NCBI RefSeq assembly: GCF_000425265.1
Contig: NZ_KE384343.1
Span: 112,774-176,773 of the forward strand
Reading direction: 5' to 3'
Source of the DNA: Maridesulfovibrio zosterae DSM 11974
GTDB lineage: Bacteria; Desulfobacterota; Desulfovibrionia; Desulfovibrionales; Desulfovibrionaceae
Length of the DNA stretch: 64,000 bases
The number at the start of each line of letters is the position of its first letter. Within the stretch, counting starts at the first letter, position 1. A model generated the notes under the pieces. The model saw only the letters and a program-made list of their open reading frames with translations. It was not told where the DNA came from and did not search any database. Below, in pieces: positions 28,367 to 37,150 of this stretch. The position numbers and the translations under genes are program-made.

Positions 28367-28403
28367 AGCTTTTAATTAATAGGTTCGGGTTGGTGTTATA
28401 TAT

Positions 28404-28823
28404 TTAACGCCAGCCTTTTCCTGTATTGCTGAAAATTTCAGTTATGCGGATATTTTTTACAGGGGTAAATTTTTTAGACCGTGCTTCCTGCGGTGTTGCA
28501 GCTTTGCTTTGGTATATGGTTTCAATGTATTTGAGCATTCCCACCATTCCCTTTGTTTTAGAACTCGTGTTTTTAACAATACATTTGATACTGTCGGGGT
28601 TAATAGCATGATAACGAGCCATGTAGCTTCCATCTTCTTGAAGGATTATTTCCATGTTGTGGAATCCTTTGAGGTGGCTTCGATTGAGCTTTTTCACCCA
28701 GCCGATGGCAAAGATACGGAATTGATCGTGCTCGGCTTGACTGGCAAGGGTAGAGGCATAAGCAACTGAAGGCAGCAAAGAGAATAAAATCAGGGCTGCA
28801 AGAAATTTGTTAACAGTTTTCAT
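28404..28823 (-). CDS. Small secreted protein of unknown function
   Basis: 139 residues with a Sec signal peptide (Lys5/Lys... then FLAALILFSLLPSVAYA, cleavage near residue 23). Start set at 28823 because GGAG lies six bases upstream and the signal peptide then begins at the N-terminus; the frame is open 26 codons further. The mature part has one cysteine and a basic C-terminal tail. I recognise no family. The VWA-OmpA gene upstream ends in a terminator, so it is probably transcribed alone. Confidence 0.65.
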   Translation of the reverse strand: MKTVNKFLAALILFSLLPSVAYASTLASQAEHDQFRIFAIGWVKKLNRSHLKGFHNMEIILQEDGSYMARYHAINPDSIKCIVKNTSSKTKGMVGMLKYIETIYQSKAATPQEARSKKFTPVKNIRITEIFSNTGKGWR

Positions 28824-28839
28824 TAAACACTCCAAATTG

Positions 28840-28871
28840 AAAAAAGGGTGGAAAGGTAGTCCTTTCCACCC
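28840..28871 (-). terminator. Terminator of the VWA-OmpA gene
   Basis: GGGTGGAAAGG/CCTTTCCACCC, 11 bp with a TAGT loop and a six-base T tract on the minus strand. Confidence 0.9.
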
Positions 28872-28939
28872 GAGTATTACTCCTGATTTATCTTTATGCA
28901 ATATCGATAAAGGAGATTTTAAGGTTTATTATTTCGTTA

Positions 28940-30013
28940 TTAGTCTTCAACGTCAATTTCAACTCTACGGTTAAGTTTGCGGCCTTCCTTGGTATTGTTG
29001 TCGAACTTAGGATTATTTTCGCCGTAGCCTTTAACAACAATACGGTCAGCCGGGATACCGTTTTCTGCAAGCCAGTTAGCGACAGATTTTGCTCTGCGCT
29101 CAGACAGACCAAGGTTGTATGCTTCCGGGCCTGTGGAGTCTGTGTGTCCACCTACCAATACCTTAAGGTTAGGATATTCTTCGAGAAGTGCTGCTGCTTC
29201 AGTTAACGGTGCAATCATCTCGTCAGTAAGCTGATATTTGTCAAAACCGAAATTGAAGTTACGGAAAACAATTTTTTCCTGAACAGGAACAGGGACAGGA
29301 ACAACTACTTCTTCAACTACTTCCACGATAAGTTCTTCTTCTTGTGTATAAAATACGTCCTGAGCAAATTTATCAAGGACTTCTTTACGTGAGAGATCAG
29401 AAGCATCTACATAGACACCGCATGGAGTCATTGAAGCAAGTTTTTTAAGAGTTGAAACTCCTTTAGGAGTATCGGCGACACTTATCACGTGCAGGCAGAA
29501 GCGATCGCCGTATTTTTTTTCCATATCAGAAACTATAACAGCAGGGTTTCTGCCTGAGTTGGCAAGGCCATCAGAAACAAAAATTACTGCGAATTTACCA
29601 TCCCAGTTTTTCACAGCTCCATCAAGATCAGTGAAGCCTCTGCCCATGGGGGTAGCCTGAAAGAAAGATAACTCAGATGGAACTGCTGAAAGCCCTCTAG
29701 CCATCGTCGCTTTACTGAAAGTAGCTTTAGGGGAGTAAGTTACGAAATCTGGCATAGCATAAAGTGCAGACTGATAGCCAAGTTCAGGAACTACATTATT
29801 TAATCTTTTAAGAGCATTAAGTCCTGCAATAATTTTAGGTGTACCAGTGTTTTTGTATGACTTTGCCATAGATGGTGACGTGTCAACAAAATAAGCAAAA
29901 GCGTCTACTTTAGGTTTAAGAATAATTCTTGATTCAGCAGAAGCCATGGATCCGAAAGCCATTAAGGCGATCAGTGTCAGCGACAGGATAGAAAACGTTT
30001 TTTTACTGAACAT
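28940..30013 (-). CDS. VWA-domain OmpA-family outer-membrane/peptidoglycan-binding protein
   Basis: 357 residues: signal peptide ending ASA at 26, a von Willebrand A domain with MIDAS-like DTSPS near 45 and VIFVSDG near 141, a Val/Pro/Glu-rich linker (about 228-245), then an OmpA-like domain with GGHTDSTGPEAYNLGLSERR and GRKLNRRVEI that binds peptidoglycan. The ATG at 30013 has GGAGG eight bases upstream. No transmembrane barrel, so it is probably periplasmic, anchoring a metal-dependent adhesion domain to the wall. VWA plus OmpA is a known but little-studied pairing in deltaproteobacteria. Confidence 0.85.
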   Translation of the reverse strand: MFSKKTFSILSLTLIALMAFGSMASAESRIILKPKVDAFAYFVDTSPSMAKSYKNTGTPKIIAGLNALKRLNNVVPELGYQSALYAMPDFVTYSPKATFSKATMARGLSAVPSELSFFQATPMGRGFTDLDGAVKNWDGKFAVIFVSDGLANSGRNPAVIVSDMEKKYGDRFCLHVISVADTPKGVSTLKKLASMTPCGVYVDASDLSRKEVLDKFAQDVFYTQEEELIVEVVEEVVVPVPVPVQEKIVFRNFNFGFDKYQLTDEMIAPLTEAAALLEEYPNLKVLVGGHTDSTGPEAYNLGLSERRAKSVANWLAENGIPADRIVVKGYGENNPKFDNNTKEGRKLNRRVEIDVED

Positions 30014-30125
30014 ATTTAAGTCCTCCAAGAGTAAGGTTAGCGGTTTATTAAAAAAATGCGTGCCTTTATAAAGTAAGGGATAAATATACCTTAATCAACA
30101 ATTTTATATTATTTTCTGACATCTT

Positions 30126-31445
30126 TTAACTGTTTGCAGAAACAAAATGTTTTTCAAGCATTATTTTGAGTATGGTCCGGTCTGTATCAATCATACCCTG
30201 TGTGCTAAGTGTTCCTATGTTCTGCATCGTTTGCTCCGGTGAACTGCCAATAATTCCGTCGGTAGAGTGGACATTTACTCCATGAACTGCAAAAAGTGCT
30301 GCCTGAACAGCCGTTCCTGCGGCAGTTGCCAACTTCAGGGCACAGCCTGATTTTGCCCCGTCACAAATAATTCCGGCAAGATCTTCAGTCAGGTTGGTAA
30401 TGGCCCCCGCCATTTGTGAAGTCGTCCCACCCATAAGATATGTTATGCCGGCTGTCGCTCCAGCCCCGGCTGCAACGGAACAACCGCATACAGCAGAAAG
30501 TCTTCCTGTCTGGGCTTTCACATAAGCTGTAACCAGATGGCTTAGTGCTATTGCTTCAAGCATTGTCTTTTCAGTGCAATCAATAAAATCGCTTACTGCG
30601 TAAATTGGTAATATGGCTGTTAGTCCATGATTGCCGGAACCTCCAGAACTCATAGCTGCGAGTTTTATTCCCCCCATGCGTGCATCGGAGGCTGCGGAAG
30701 TAACTATGCGTGCGGCAAGAATCATATCACGACTCAGGATTTTCAGCCGTGCCAGTCTTTCCAGAGTCATCCCGACTCCTAGTCCCGATCCATGTTTCAG
30801 CCCGTAGTCGGCAAGACGCATGTTATAGGTGATGCCCTCCTTGAGAAATGCAAAATCGTCATCATCGAGATCGTCAATCATCATAACAAGGTCATCTAAC
30901 GAGAGTTTTTTAATGTATTCTTCCAATTTGGATACATCTGCCTGATGTGCCTGTTCTTCCTTAAGCAGTTTTGAATTGGGGACTGGTTTGCCGTCTATTG
31001 TCAGACTGGTAATATTATCATGCACTGTTTCAATTATTGCTTCTACTTGGTGTTCTTTATAAGTCAGCAATGCTCGAACATAAATACCATGGTGATTTTC
31101 TAGAAGATTAACCTGAACAGGATTTTCCTTTTTGTATTCGCATGCGTTCCTTACTCCGGTTAAATCTATAGGGTCCAGAACCTCAAGACCCAAAGCCGGA
31201 TCTCCGTAAAGTGCTCCTAACGCTGCTGCGGTGTCGAGTCCATTAAGTCCGCCTGTGCCCGGTATAATTACCGCGAGTCCATTTTTATAGATATTTGGAT
31301 CAACCCATACTTCAATTTTGTCTGGTCTCTCGTCTTTGATTACAGATGCAGCAGCTGCAGTGGCAAGTGCTATTGCTACGGGCTCAGTACAACCAAGTGC
31401 CGGGGATACCTCAAGGTGAAGAATTTCTTTTACTGAATAACTCAT
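30126..31445 (-). CDS. UPF0597 / CyuA-type L-cysteine desulfidase (serine dehydratase alpha-like)
   Basis: 439 residues. The N-terminal SPALGCTEPVAIALA is the family signature, and Fe-S ligand cysteines appear in AVCGCSVAAGAGA and CDGAKSGCALK. Relatives degrade L-cysteine to pyruvate, ammonia and sulfide using a 4Fe-4S cluster; E. coli YhaM/CyuA is the best-known member. An acidic stretch (MIDDLDDDDF near 191) is unusual but is within an otherwise complete protein. Monocistronic. L-serine dehydration is the alternative activity. Confidence 0.83.
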   Translation of the reverse strand: MSYSVKEILHLEVSPALGCTEPVAIALATAAAASVIKDERPDKIEVWVDPNIYKNGLAVIIPGTGGLNGLDTAAALGALYGDPALGLEVLDPIDLTGVRNACEYKKENPVQVNLLENHHGIYVRALLTYKEHQVEAIIETVHDNITSLTIDGKPVPNSKLLKEEQAHQADVSKLEEYIKKLSLDDLVMMIDDLDDDDFAFLKEGITYNMRLADYGLKHGSGLGVGMTLERLARLKILSRDMILAARIVTSAASDARMGGIKLAAMSSGGSGNHGLTAILPIYAVSDFIDCTEKTMLEAIALSHLVTAYVKAQTGRLSAVCGCSVAAGAGATAGITYLMGGTTSQMAGAITNLTEDLAGIICDGAKSGCALKLATAAGTAVQAALFAVHGVNVHSTDGIIGSSPEQTMQNIGTLSTQGMIDTDRTILKIMLEKHFVSANS

Positions 31446-32087
31446 ACTTCTCTCGTTTAAAAAGTGAAATAAATATTAAGAATAAAAAGTATATGGCAAC
31501 AATAGATACAGTTGTTGTAAAAAAGTCTAGAAAAAATCATAATAAATTGATAATATTTTAAAAATATATCATGCCATGGTGCGGAGTGAAAGATAAAAAA
31601 AAGGTTATTTTTAATAAGGAAAGAGAATTATAGGTTGTAAGTATGCTTTCTTTGTTTTGTTACATTGTTTATGTAATGTATTATTATTTCTTTTACTTTG
31701 ACTATCATTGTATATTTAATGCTTTATGTAGTTACTGTAATGTAAGTTTTTAGGTTAGAATGTAAGTGCAATGTAATTCTTGGCCGGTCACGAGTTTGGT
31801 GTTGTTGTACATGTCGTTTGTGAAAGTCCGATTTGTAACTGGAATAGAAAATAATATCTATATAAAAAATAAAATTATCAGTATGTTGGAGAGTAAAATT
31901 TGATTTGCCAGTTTTTACTTTTTTTAAAAGAGTGAATTTTATTTTATGAAAACATCAGTTGAAGTTTATTTATCTACACGATTGTAGTTGAAAAGAGTTA
32001 AAAAAATAAGTAACATCCGGCATCTTGAATTGTGTGACAGGGTTGTTTCCTTGTTATATCTACTTAAAATAGTTGGAGAATTGATTT
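31446..32087. other. Long AT-rich divergent intergenic region
   Basis: 642 bases between the desulfidase-like gene and hldD with no believable gene. AATGTAA occurs at 31739, 31759 and 31770, and an inverted pair TACATT/AATGTA spans 31661-31680, which may mark regulator sites. The hldD promoter is probably in the last 80 bases, but I cannot place it with confidence. Confidence 0.5.
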
Positions 32088-33065
32088 ATGTATATTGTAA
32101 CTGGCGGAGCCGGATTTATCGGCAGTGCCATGGTTTGGAAGTTAAACCAGATGGGGATCGATGATATTCTTATCGTTGATAATCTTGCATCTACTGAAAA
32201 ATGGAAGAACCTCGTTAATCTTCGTTATGAAGATTATGTGCATAGAAATCAATTCTATAAGCTTATGCTTGAAGGCGATGACCCATTTGAAACTGATGCA
32301 GTGATTCACATGGGAGCTTGTTCTTCCACAACAGAGCTTGATGCGGATTTTCTTATGGAAAACAACTACCGCTATACTCAGATGCTCTGTCGCTTTTGTC
32401 TCAATCATGACGTTCGCTTTATTAACGCTTCAAGTGCAGCAACTTATGGAGACGGGCGGTTTGGTTTTGATGACAATCATGATGGTATTGATCAATTGCA
32501 GCCAATGAATATGTATGGTTACTCTAAACAGCTTTTTGACCTCTGGGCTAAGCGTGGAGGAGTTCTGGATAAATTGGTCAGCCTGAAATTTTTCAATGTA
32601 TTTGGGCCTAACGAGTACCATAAAGACGATATGAGAAGTGTCATTTGCAAGGCGCACAGCCAGATCGGTGAAACTGGTGAAATGAAACTTTTTAAATCAT
32701 ATAAACCTGAATATCCTCATGGTGGGCAGAAACGAGATTTTGTCTACATCAAAGATTGCGTGGATGTTATGTGGTGGTTCCTGCAAAATCCTGACAAGAA
32801 TGGGATTTTCAATATCGGCACAGGGCAGGCCCGTGAGTGGAATGAACTCGCTAATTCTGTTTTTGCTGCGATGAATGTAAAGCCCAATCTAAGTTATATT
32901 GAAATGCCTGAATCCATCAGGGATAAGTATCAATACTTCACTCAGGCTAATATGAGTAAACTGGTTGCTGCCGGATACGATAAACCATTCACTTCTCTGG
33001 AAGATGCTGCAAAAGATTACGTGCAGAACTATCTTGCTCAGGAAGATCCTTATCTGAAAAGCTAG
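32088..33065 (+). CDS. hldD: ADP-L-glycero-D-manno-heptose 6-epimerase
   Basis: 325-residue extended SDR that makes the heptose precursor of LPS inner core. GGAGFIG at 6-12, AINDNL-like segment IVDNLAS, the SSAATYGDG loop and YGYSK catalytic Tyr/Lys are all present; GGQKRDFVYIKD and FNIGTGQ complete the epimerase fold. GGAG lies nine bases before the ATG. The lptD gene follows after 51 bases in the same direction, joining two LPS functions. Confidence 0.93.
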   Translation: MYIVTGGAGFIGSAMVWKLNQMGIDDILIVDNLASTEKWKNLVNLRYEDYVHRNQFYKLMLEGDDPFETDAVIHMGACSSTTELDADFLMENNYRYTQMLCRFCLNHDVRFINASSAATYGDGRFGFDDNHDGIDQLQPMNMYGYSKQLFDLWAKRGGVLDKLVSLKFFNVFGPNEYHKDDMRSVICKAHSQIGETGEMKLFKSYKPEYPHGGQKRDFVYIKDCVDVMWWFLQNPDKNGIFNIGTGQAREWNELANSVFAAMNVKPNLSYIEMPESIRDKYQYFTQANMSKLVAAGYDKPFTSLEDAAKDYVQNYLAQEDPYLKS

Positions 33066-33116
33066 CATCTCTTTAAGGGATGCTTGAAACTGTAGAATAT
33101 TAAAGGGCAGGTTGTT

Positions 33117-35429
33117 TTGAAATCAAGGTTTACCATACTCGTAGTTTTACTCCTCCTTTGTCTGCCGTGTGCTGTAATGGCTCAGGAACAGCTCAAAGTA
33201 CCCATGACTAATAGTCAGGGCGAGGTTCAGAAGGGGGAGGAGTGGAAATTTTCTGCGGATAAGCTGGTCGTTGAAAACGACAGCGAATACCTGCAGGCTT
33301 ATGGTAATGTTACTTTGCGTAGTGGTGATAACTACATCAAAGCTGATTTTGCCCGTTTTTACCAGGCTACGAAATGGATTTACTTGCGTGGTAATGTAAA
33401 AGCGCAGGTAAAAGGCGATTTTTACGACGCGGCTGAAGCTGAATTTGACCTTAATAATATGGTCGGTTGGCTGAAAAAAGGCCGCGTTTTTGTTGCCAAG
33501 CCACATGTATATTTTGAAGGTGATTTCATTGAAAAACACAATGGAGCAACTTACAGCTTCAAGGATGTAAAAGTTACAGCCTGTAGTGGTGAAAACCCTT
33601 TATGGTCATTTGAATCCGGTGAGGGTGACATCACCATTAACGGATATGCGCGTCTTTGGCATTCAAAGTTCAATGTCAAGGGTGTGCCTGTAATGTATAC
33701 TCCTTATATGGAGCTTCCTGTTGCACGTGAAAGGCAGTCAGGTCTTCTGACTCCTGAAGTTGGTCATACCACTAGATTAGGTGGCAAGATAAATATCCCT
33801 TATTACTGGGCTATCAATAAAGAGATGGACCTTACTGTGTACGGTGAGTATTTGTCCAAGCGCGGTTTTAGGCCTGGAGTTGATTTCCGTCATGCGGAAG
33901 ACGCAAACTCTAAAGGAGAATGGCGCGCTGACTGGCTGTATGATGGGAAGACATATGATAATACTGCCGATGCTGATAATGCTTTTCAAGGTGACGGGCT
34001 GATCAGACCCAACAGCAACAGATGGTGGGTCCGGTCTAAGTACAACGGCTATCTTGCGTCACCTGAGTGGCAGACTATATTTGACCTTGATTTGGTTTCT
34101 GATCAGGATTATTTGCGTGAATATCGTACCGGACTTAATGGCTATGATGCTTCTCGTGAAGGATTTATAGATCAGTTCGGCCGCGATATTAATACTGTTG
34201 ATGATACGACAAGAACTAGTACTGCTCTTGTCGCAAGAAGCTGGAATAATTACTCTGTCTCCGCTTTAGCGCAGTACAATGAGAATTTGTTGTATCGTAA
34301 CGGAAATAACCCTTCTTCTGAAGATCCTACTTTACAAAAACTTCCGCAGGTTAATGCATACGCATTTAAGAATAAACTTTTCGGGACTCCCCTAGAATGG
34401 CAGGGAGAGTTTCAAGGTGATTATTTCTGGCGTGAGTATGGCACTACCGGTGGGCGTTTCGATATTCGTCCTGAATTGAGTCTGCCTGTCAGTGCTGCTG
34501 GAATTACTTTCATCCCACGTGCTGGAATCAGGGCAACTTCTTATCTTGTTGATTCATTTCAGAATGCAAGTGCTGACATGAGTCGTGATTCAACTCAAAC
34601 CCGGTTTCTTGCTGACGCAGGCATGAGCGCGGTTACAGATTTTTATAGGGTATTTGATCTGGGCGGAGCTCCTGCACTGACTAAAGAGAATGTCGGGAAG
34701 AGCAGCTGGACACGCTTGAAACATAATATGATTCCAAGATTGGAATATTCGTGGGTTCAGGATGATTCCGAAGAGCAGAAAGAACTTCCATATTTTGATT
34801 CCCGTGACCGTATTACTGAGCAAAATGACATTGTTTTCTCACTTACAAACGTATTCGACCGAAATAAAGGGACTGTAGCACTTGATTCTGAGGGTAATCC
34901 GTTTATGGAAAGCAGTTATCTGGAGTTTCTAAGAGTCCGTCTGGAAGAGGGCTACGACATAGACGAAGAGAATCGTTCTGTTGAACTTAATTATGAGCGT
35001 AGGCCGTTCTCTGATTTTATGGCAGAATTCATAGTTACTCCATATGATTATGTGAACCTTTCCTCTCGTACGTGGATTTCTCCATATCTCGGTGATGTGA
35101 CTGAACATGAGAATATTTTGAAATTATTCCATGACTCGTATGGCGAAATCCTGTTTGGTTATGATTATTTAAGCAAAATTGATGAGTATAAACGCCAGCA
35201 GGATTCAGACATGCAGATTGTCAAATATGGTTTGAAAGCCAAACTACCTTGGGGAATGCAGGTAGGTGGAACATTTCGTGCAGATCTTAATGCAGGAAAA
35301 GATCTTGAGAAAACAGGTTCTCTTGGATGGAACCATCAGTGCTTTTTCCTTGAATTTGTCGCTTCTAAGACAACTGTTGATGAACGCTACAGCGTGAATT
35401 TTAATCTTTTTGATATGGGCCTTTTTTAA
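33117..35429 (+). CDS. lptD: LPS-assembly protein LptD
   Basis: 770-residue outer-membrane translocon subunit that inserts LPS into the outer leaflet. Signal peptide 1-22 ending VMA, an OstA-type N-terminal jellyroll (AYGNVTLRSGDNYIKADFA), then a beta-barrel with the conserved MYTPYMELPV region and an aromatic C-terminus (LFDMGLF). The start is TTG, preceded by GGGCAGG. Only one Cys (near 155) is obvious, so the interdomain disulfides of E. coli LptD are apparently absent. Confidence 0.92.
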   Translation: MKSRFTILVVLLLLCLPCAVMAQEQLKVPMTNSQGEVQKGEEWKFSADKLVVENDSEYLQAYGNVTLRSGDNYIKADFARFYQATKWIYLRGNVKAQVKGDFYDAAEAEFDLNNMVGWLKKGRVFVAKPHVYFEGDFIEKHNGATYSFKDVKVTACSGENPLWSFESGEGDITINGYARLWHSKFNVKGVPVMYTPYMELPVARERQSGLLTPEVGHTTRLGGKINIPYYWAINKEMDLTVYGEYLSKRGFRPGVDFRHAEDANSKGEWRADWLYDGKTYDNTADADNAFQGDGLIRPNSNRWWVRSKYNGYLASPEWQTIFDLDLVSDQDYLREYRTGLNGYDASREGFIDQFGRDINTVDDTTRTSTALVARSWNNYSVSALAQYNENLLYRNGNNPSSEDPTLQKLPQVNAYAFKNKLFGTPLEWQGEFQGDYFWREYGTTGGRFDIRPELSLPVSAAGITFIPRAGIRATSYLVDSFQNASADMSRDSTQTRFLADAGMSAVTDFYRVFDLGGAPALTKENVGKSSWTRLKHNMIPRLEYSWVQDDSEEQKELPYFDSRDRITEQNDIVFSLTNVFDRNKGTVALDSEGNPFMESSYLEFLRVRLEEGYDIDEENRSVELNYERRPFSDFMAEFIVTPYDYVNLSSRTWISPYLGDVTEHENILKLFHDSYGEILFGYDYLSKIDEYKRQQDSDMQIVKYGLKAKLPWGMQVGGTFRADLNAGKDLEKTGSLGWNHQCFFLEFVASKTTVDERYSVNFNLFDMGLF

Positions 35430-35460
35430 AAAGAGTCATAAATAACACAGTATAAATATT

Positions 35461-35500
35461 AAGACCCTCTGTGCATATTTCTCATAGAGGGTCTTTTTTG
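35461..35500 (+). terminator. Terminator of hldD-lptD
   Basis: AAGACCCTCT/AGAGGGTCTT with a 15-base loop and a run of six T on the plus strand. Confidence 0.88.
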
Positions 35501-35616
35501 TCTTTTTATATTTATCCTAATTTCAATCGTATGTTTAATTGGCAATAATTAATATATTTAAAGTCTGTTAGTGTCTGATCTAGGTAGAGTCCTTTATTTT
35601 TTTGGGAGGGGAGTGA

Positions 35617-36999
35617 ATGTTGAAAAGTGACCGTGAGTGGTTTTCAGGTATAGCAATCGTATGCCTGGCTGTCATAATTACAGGCATCTTAGTTGGTGAA
35701 TTGTTAATTCGTCATGATGCTGAAAAAGAGCATTCGCTCATTAGCGACCACCTTCTAAATAGTGGGTCTCTCATTGCGCAGGATATTCAGCGCAATATTA
35801 CTCACGGAATTTATGCAACTCAAACATTGGAAACATTGCTAAGAATAAATAATTTCAACACTTCAGACTTTGATGAATGGGCAAGTCAGCTTGTTGGAGC
35901 TGACTCCGGAGTCAGCACTGTCCAGCTTGCTCCAGGAGGAGTCGTTTCATCTATTTACCCTTTAAAAGGTAATGAAGCTGCTATAGGCCATGATTTACTG
36001 AAAGATAAAAGGCGAAATGATGGTGCACTGAAGGCTTTGGTTAAGAAAGAAATTACTTTTGTCGGACCTTTAAAACTTATTCAGAATGGTAAATATGCTG
36101 TAATTGCGAGAAAACCTGTTTTTCGTAATGATAATGGGATTGATAAATTTTGGGGATTTAGCATTGCTTTGCTCTTAGTCAATGACATCTTACCTTCGCA
36201 GCTTCATTTGCTTGAAAAACAGCATATCCTTGCAAGGATTGAGGGGGATGATCCTGATGCCGCAGATAATCCTGTCTTTTACCAGTCTAAAGGGTGGGGT
36301 GGCAAAGATACAGTTACCATGAATATAAAAGTACCGAATGGAGACTGGATACTCCGGTTAAAGCAGGGTGAAACACATGATAAATATTACAATGCAGTGC
36401 GAGCCGTTCTTTTAGCTATTTCTCTTGGAATTGCTATCTATATTTATATTCAACAATATTCTATTCGACTTAAGCAGAAAGAAATTCTGCTCCTTAATAA
36501 AAGACTGTTAGAGATTTCATCAATTGACGAACTCACCGGTGTTAGAAATCGCAGAGCGGGGATGCAGCTGCTGGAATATGAGATTGAGAAAGCTAAAAGA
36601 TATGGAAAATGGTTAACTATAGCAATGATCGATCTTGATTATTTCAAACAGGTTAATGATGAATATGGGCACCTTGTAGGTGATGATCTGTTATGCCATT
36701 TGGCGGATCATCTTAAAATGTCGATTAGAAAAAGTGATACAGTTTTTAGGCTTGGCGGTGATGAGTTTATGATAATTTTTCCGCAAACATGTTTAAGTGA
36801 TTGTGCTGTAGCTGTAAAAAATCTAGGGAAGAACTTGAAGGAAAGTCCTTTTAAATCTGGAAAAACAATTCTTCCGCTTCAATTTTCGATAGGACTGGCC
36901 GGGTATGAAGCAGATGAATCACTGAAATCACTTTTGAGTAGAGTTGATAAAAAACTTTATGAAGCAAAAGAAGCCGGTCGAGACACTGTTCGCTATTAA
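35617..36999 (+). CDS. CHASE-domain diguanylate cyclase
   Basis: 460 residues: transmembrane helix 10-30, periplasmic CHASE sensor (about 35-245, with LAPGGVVSSIYPLKGNEAAIG), second helix near 262-285, then a GGDEF domain. The active-site motif is intact GGDEF, preceded by the RKSD inhibitory site exactly five residues earlier, so feedback inhibition by c-di-GMP is expected. No EAL domain. Strong GGGAGGGGAG precedes the ATG. Monocistronic; ligand unknown. Confidence 0.93.
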   Translation: MLKSDREWFSGIAIVCLAVIITGILVGELLIRHDAEKEHSLISDHLLNSGSLIAQDIQRNITHGIYATQTLETLLRINNFNTSDFDEWASQLVGADSGVSTVQLAPGGVVSSIYPLKGNEAAIGHDLLKDKRRNDGALKALVKKEITFVGPLKLIQNGKYAVIARKPVFRNDNGIDKFWGFSIALLLVNDILPSQLHLLEKQHILARIEGDDPDAADNPVFYQSKGWGGKDTVTMNIKVPNGDWILRLKQGETHDKYYNAVRAVLLAISLGIAIYIYIQQYSIRLKQKEILLLNKRLLEISSIDELTGVRNRRAGMQLLEYEIEKAKRYGKWLTIAMIDLDYFKQVNDEYGHLVGDDLLCHLADHLKMSIRKSDTVFRLGGDEFMIIFPQTCLSDCAVAVKNLGKNLKESPFKSGKTILPLQFSIGLAGYEADESLKSLLSRVDKKLYEAKEAGRDTVRY

Positions 37000-37041
37000 A
37001 CTTTTTTGAAGTATAATTTAGTAAGTTTAAAAACAGAATTT

Positions 37042-37074
37042 GAAGGCTCTCGTTGTAATGTAGACGGGGGCCTT
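37042..37074 (+). terminator. Weak terminator after the diguanylate cyclase
   Basis: AAGGCTCTCGT and ACGGGGGCCTT pair with two G-U wobbles; the T tract is short. Confidence 0.5.
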
Positions 37075-37150
37075 TGCTTATTGTAGGCTGATTGAAACTA
37101 CATTATTATTTTTATTTATCGAATCATTTAAAAAAATATATTTATTCAAA

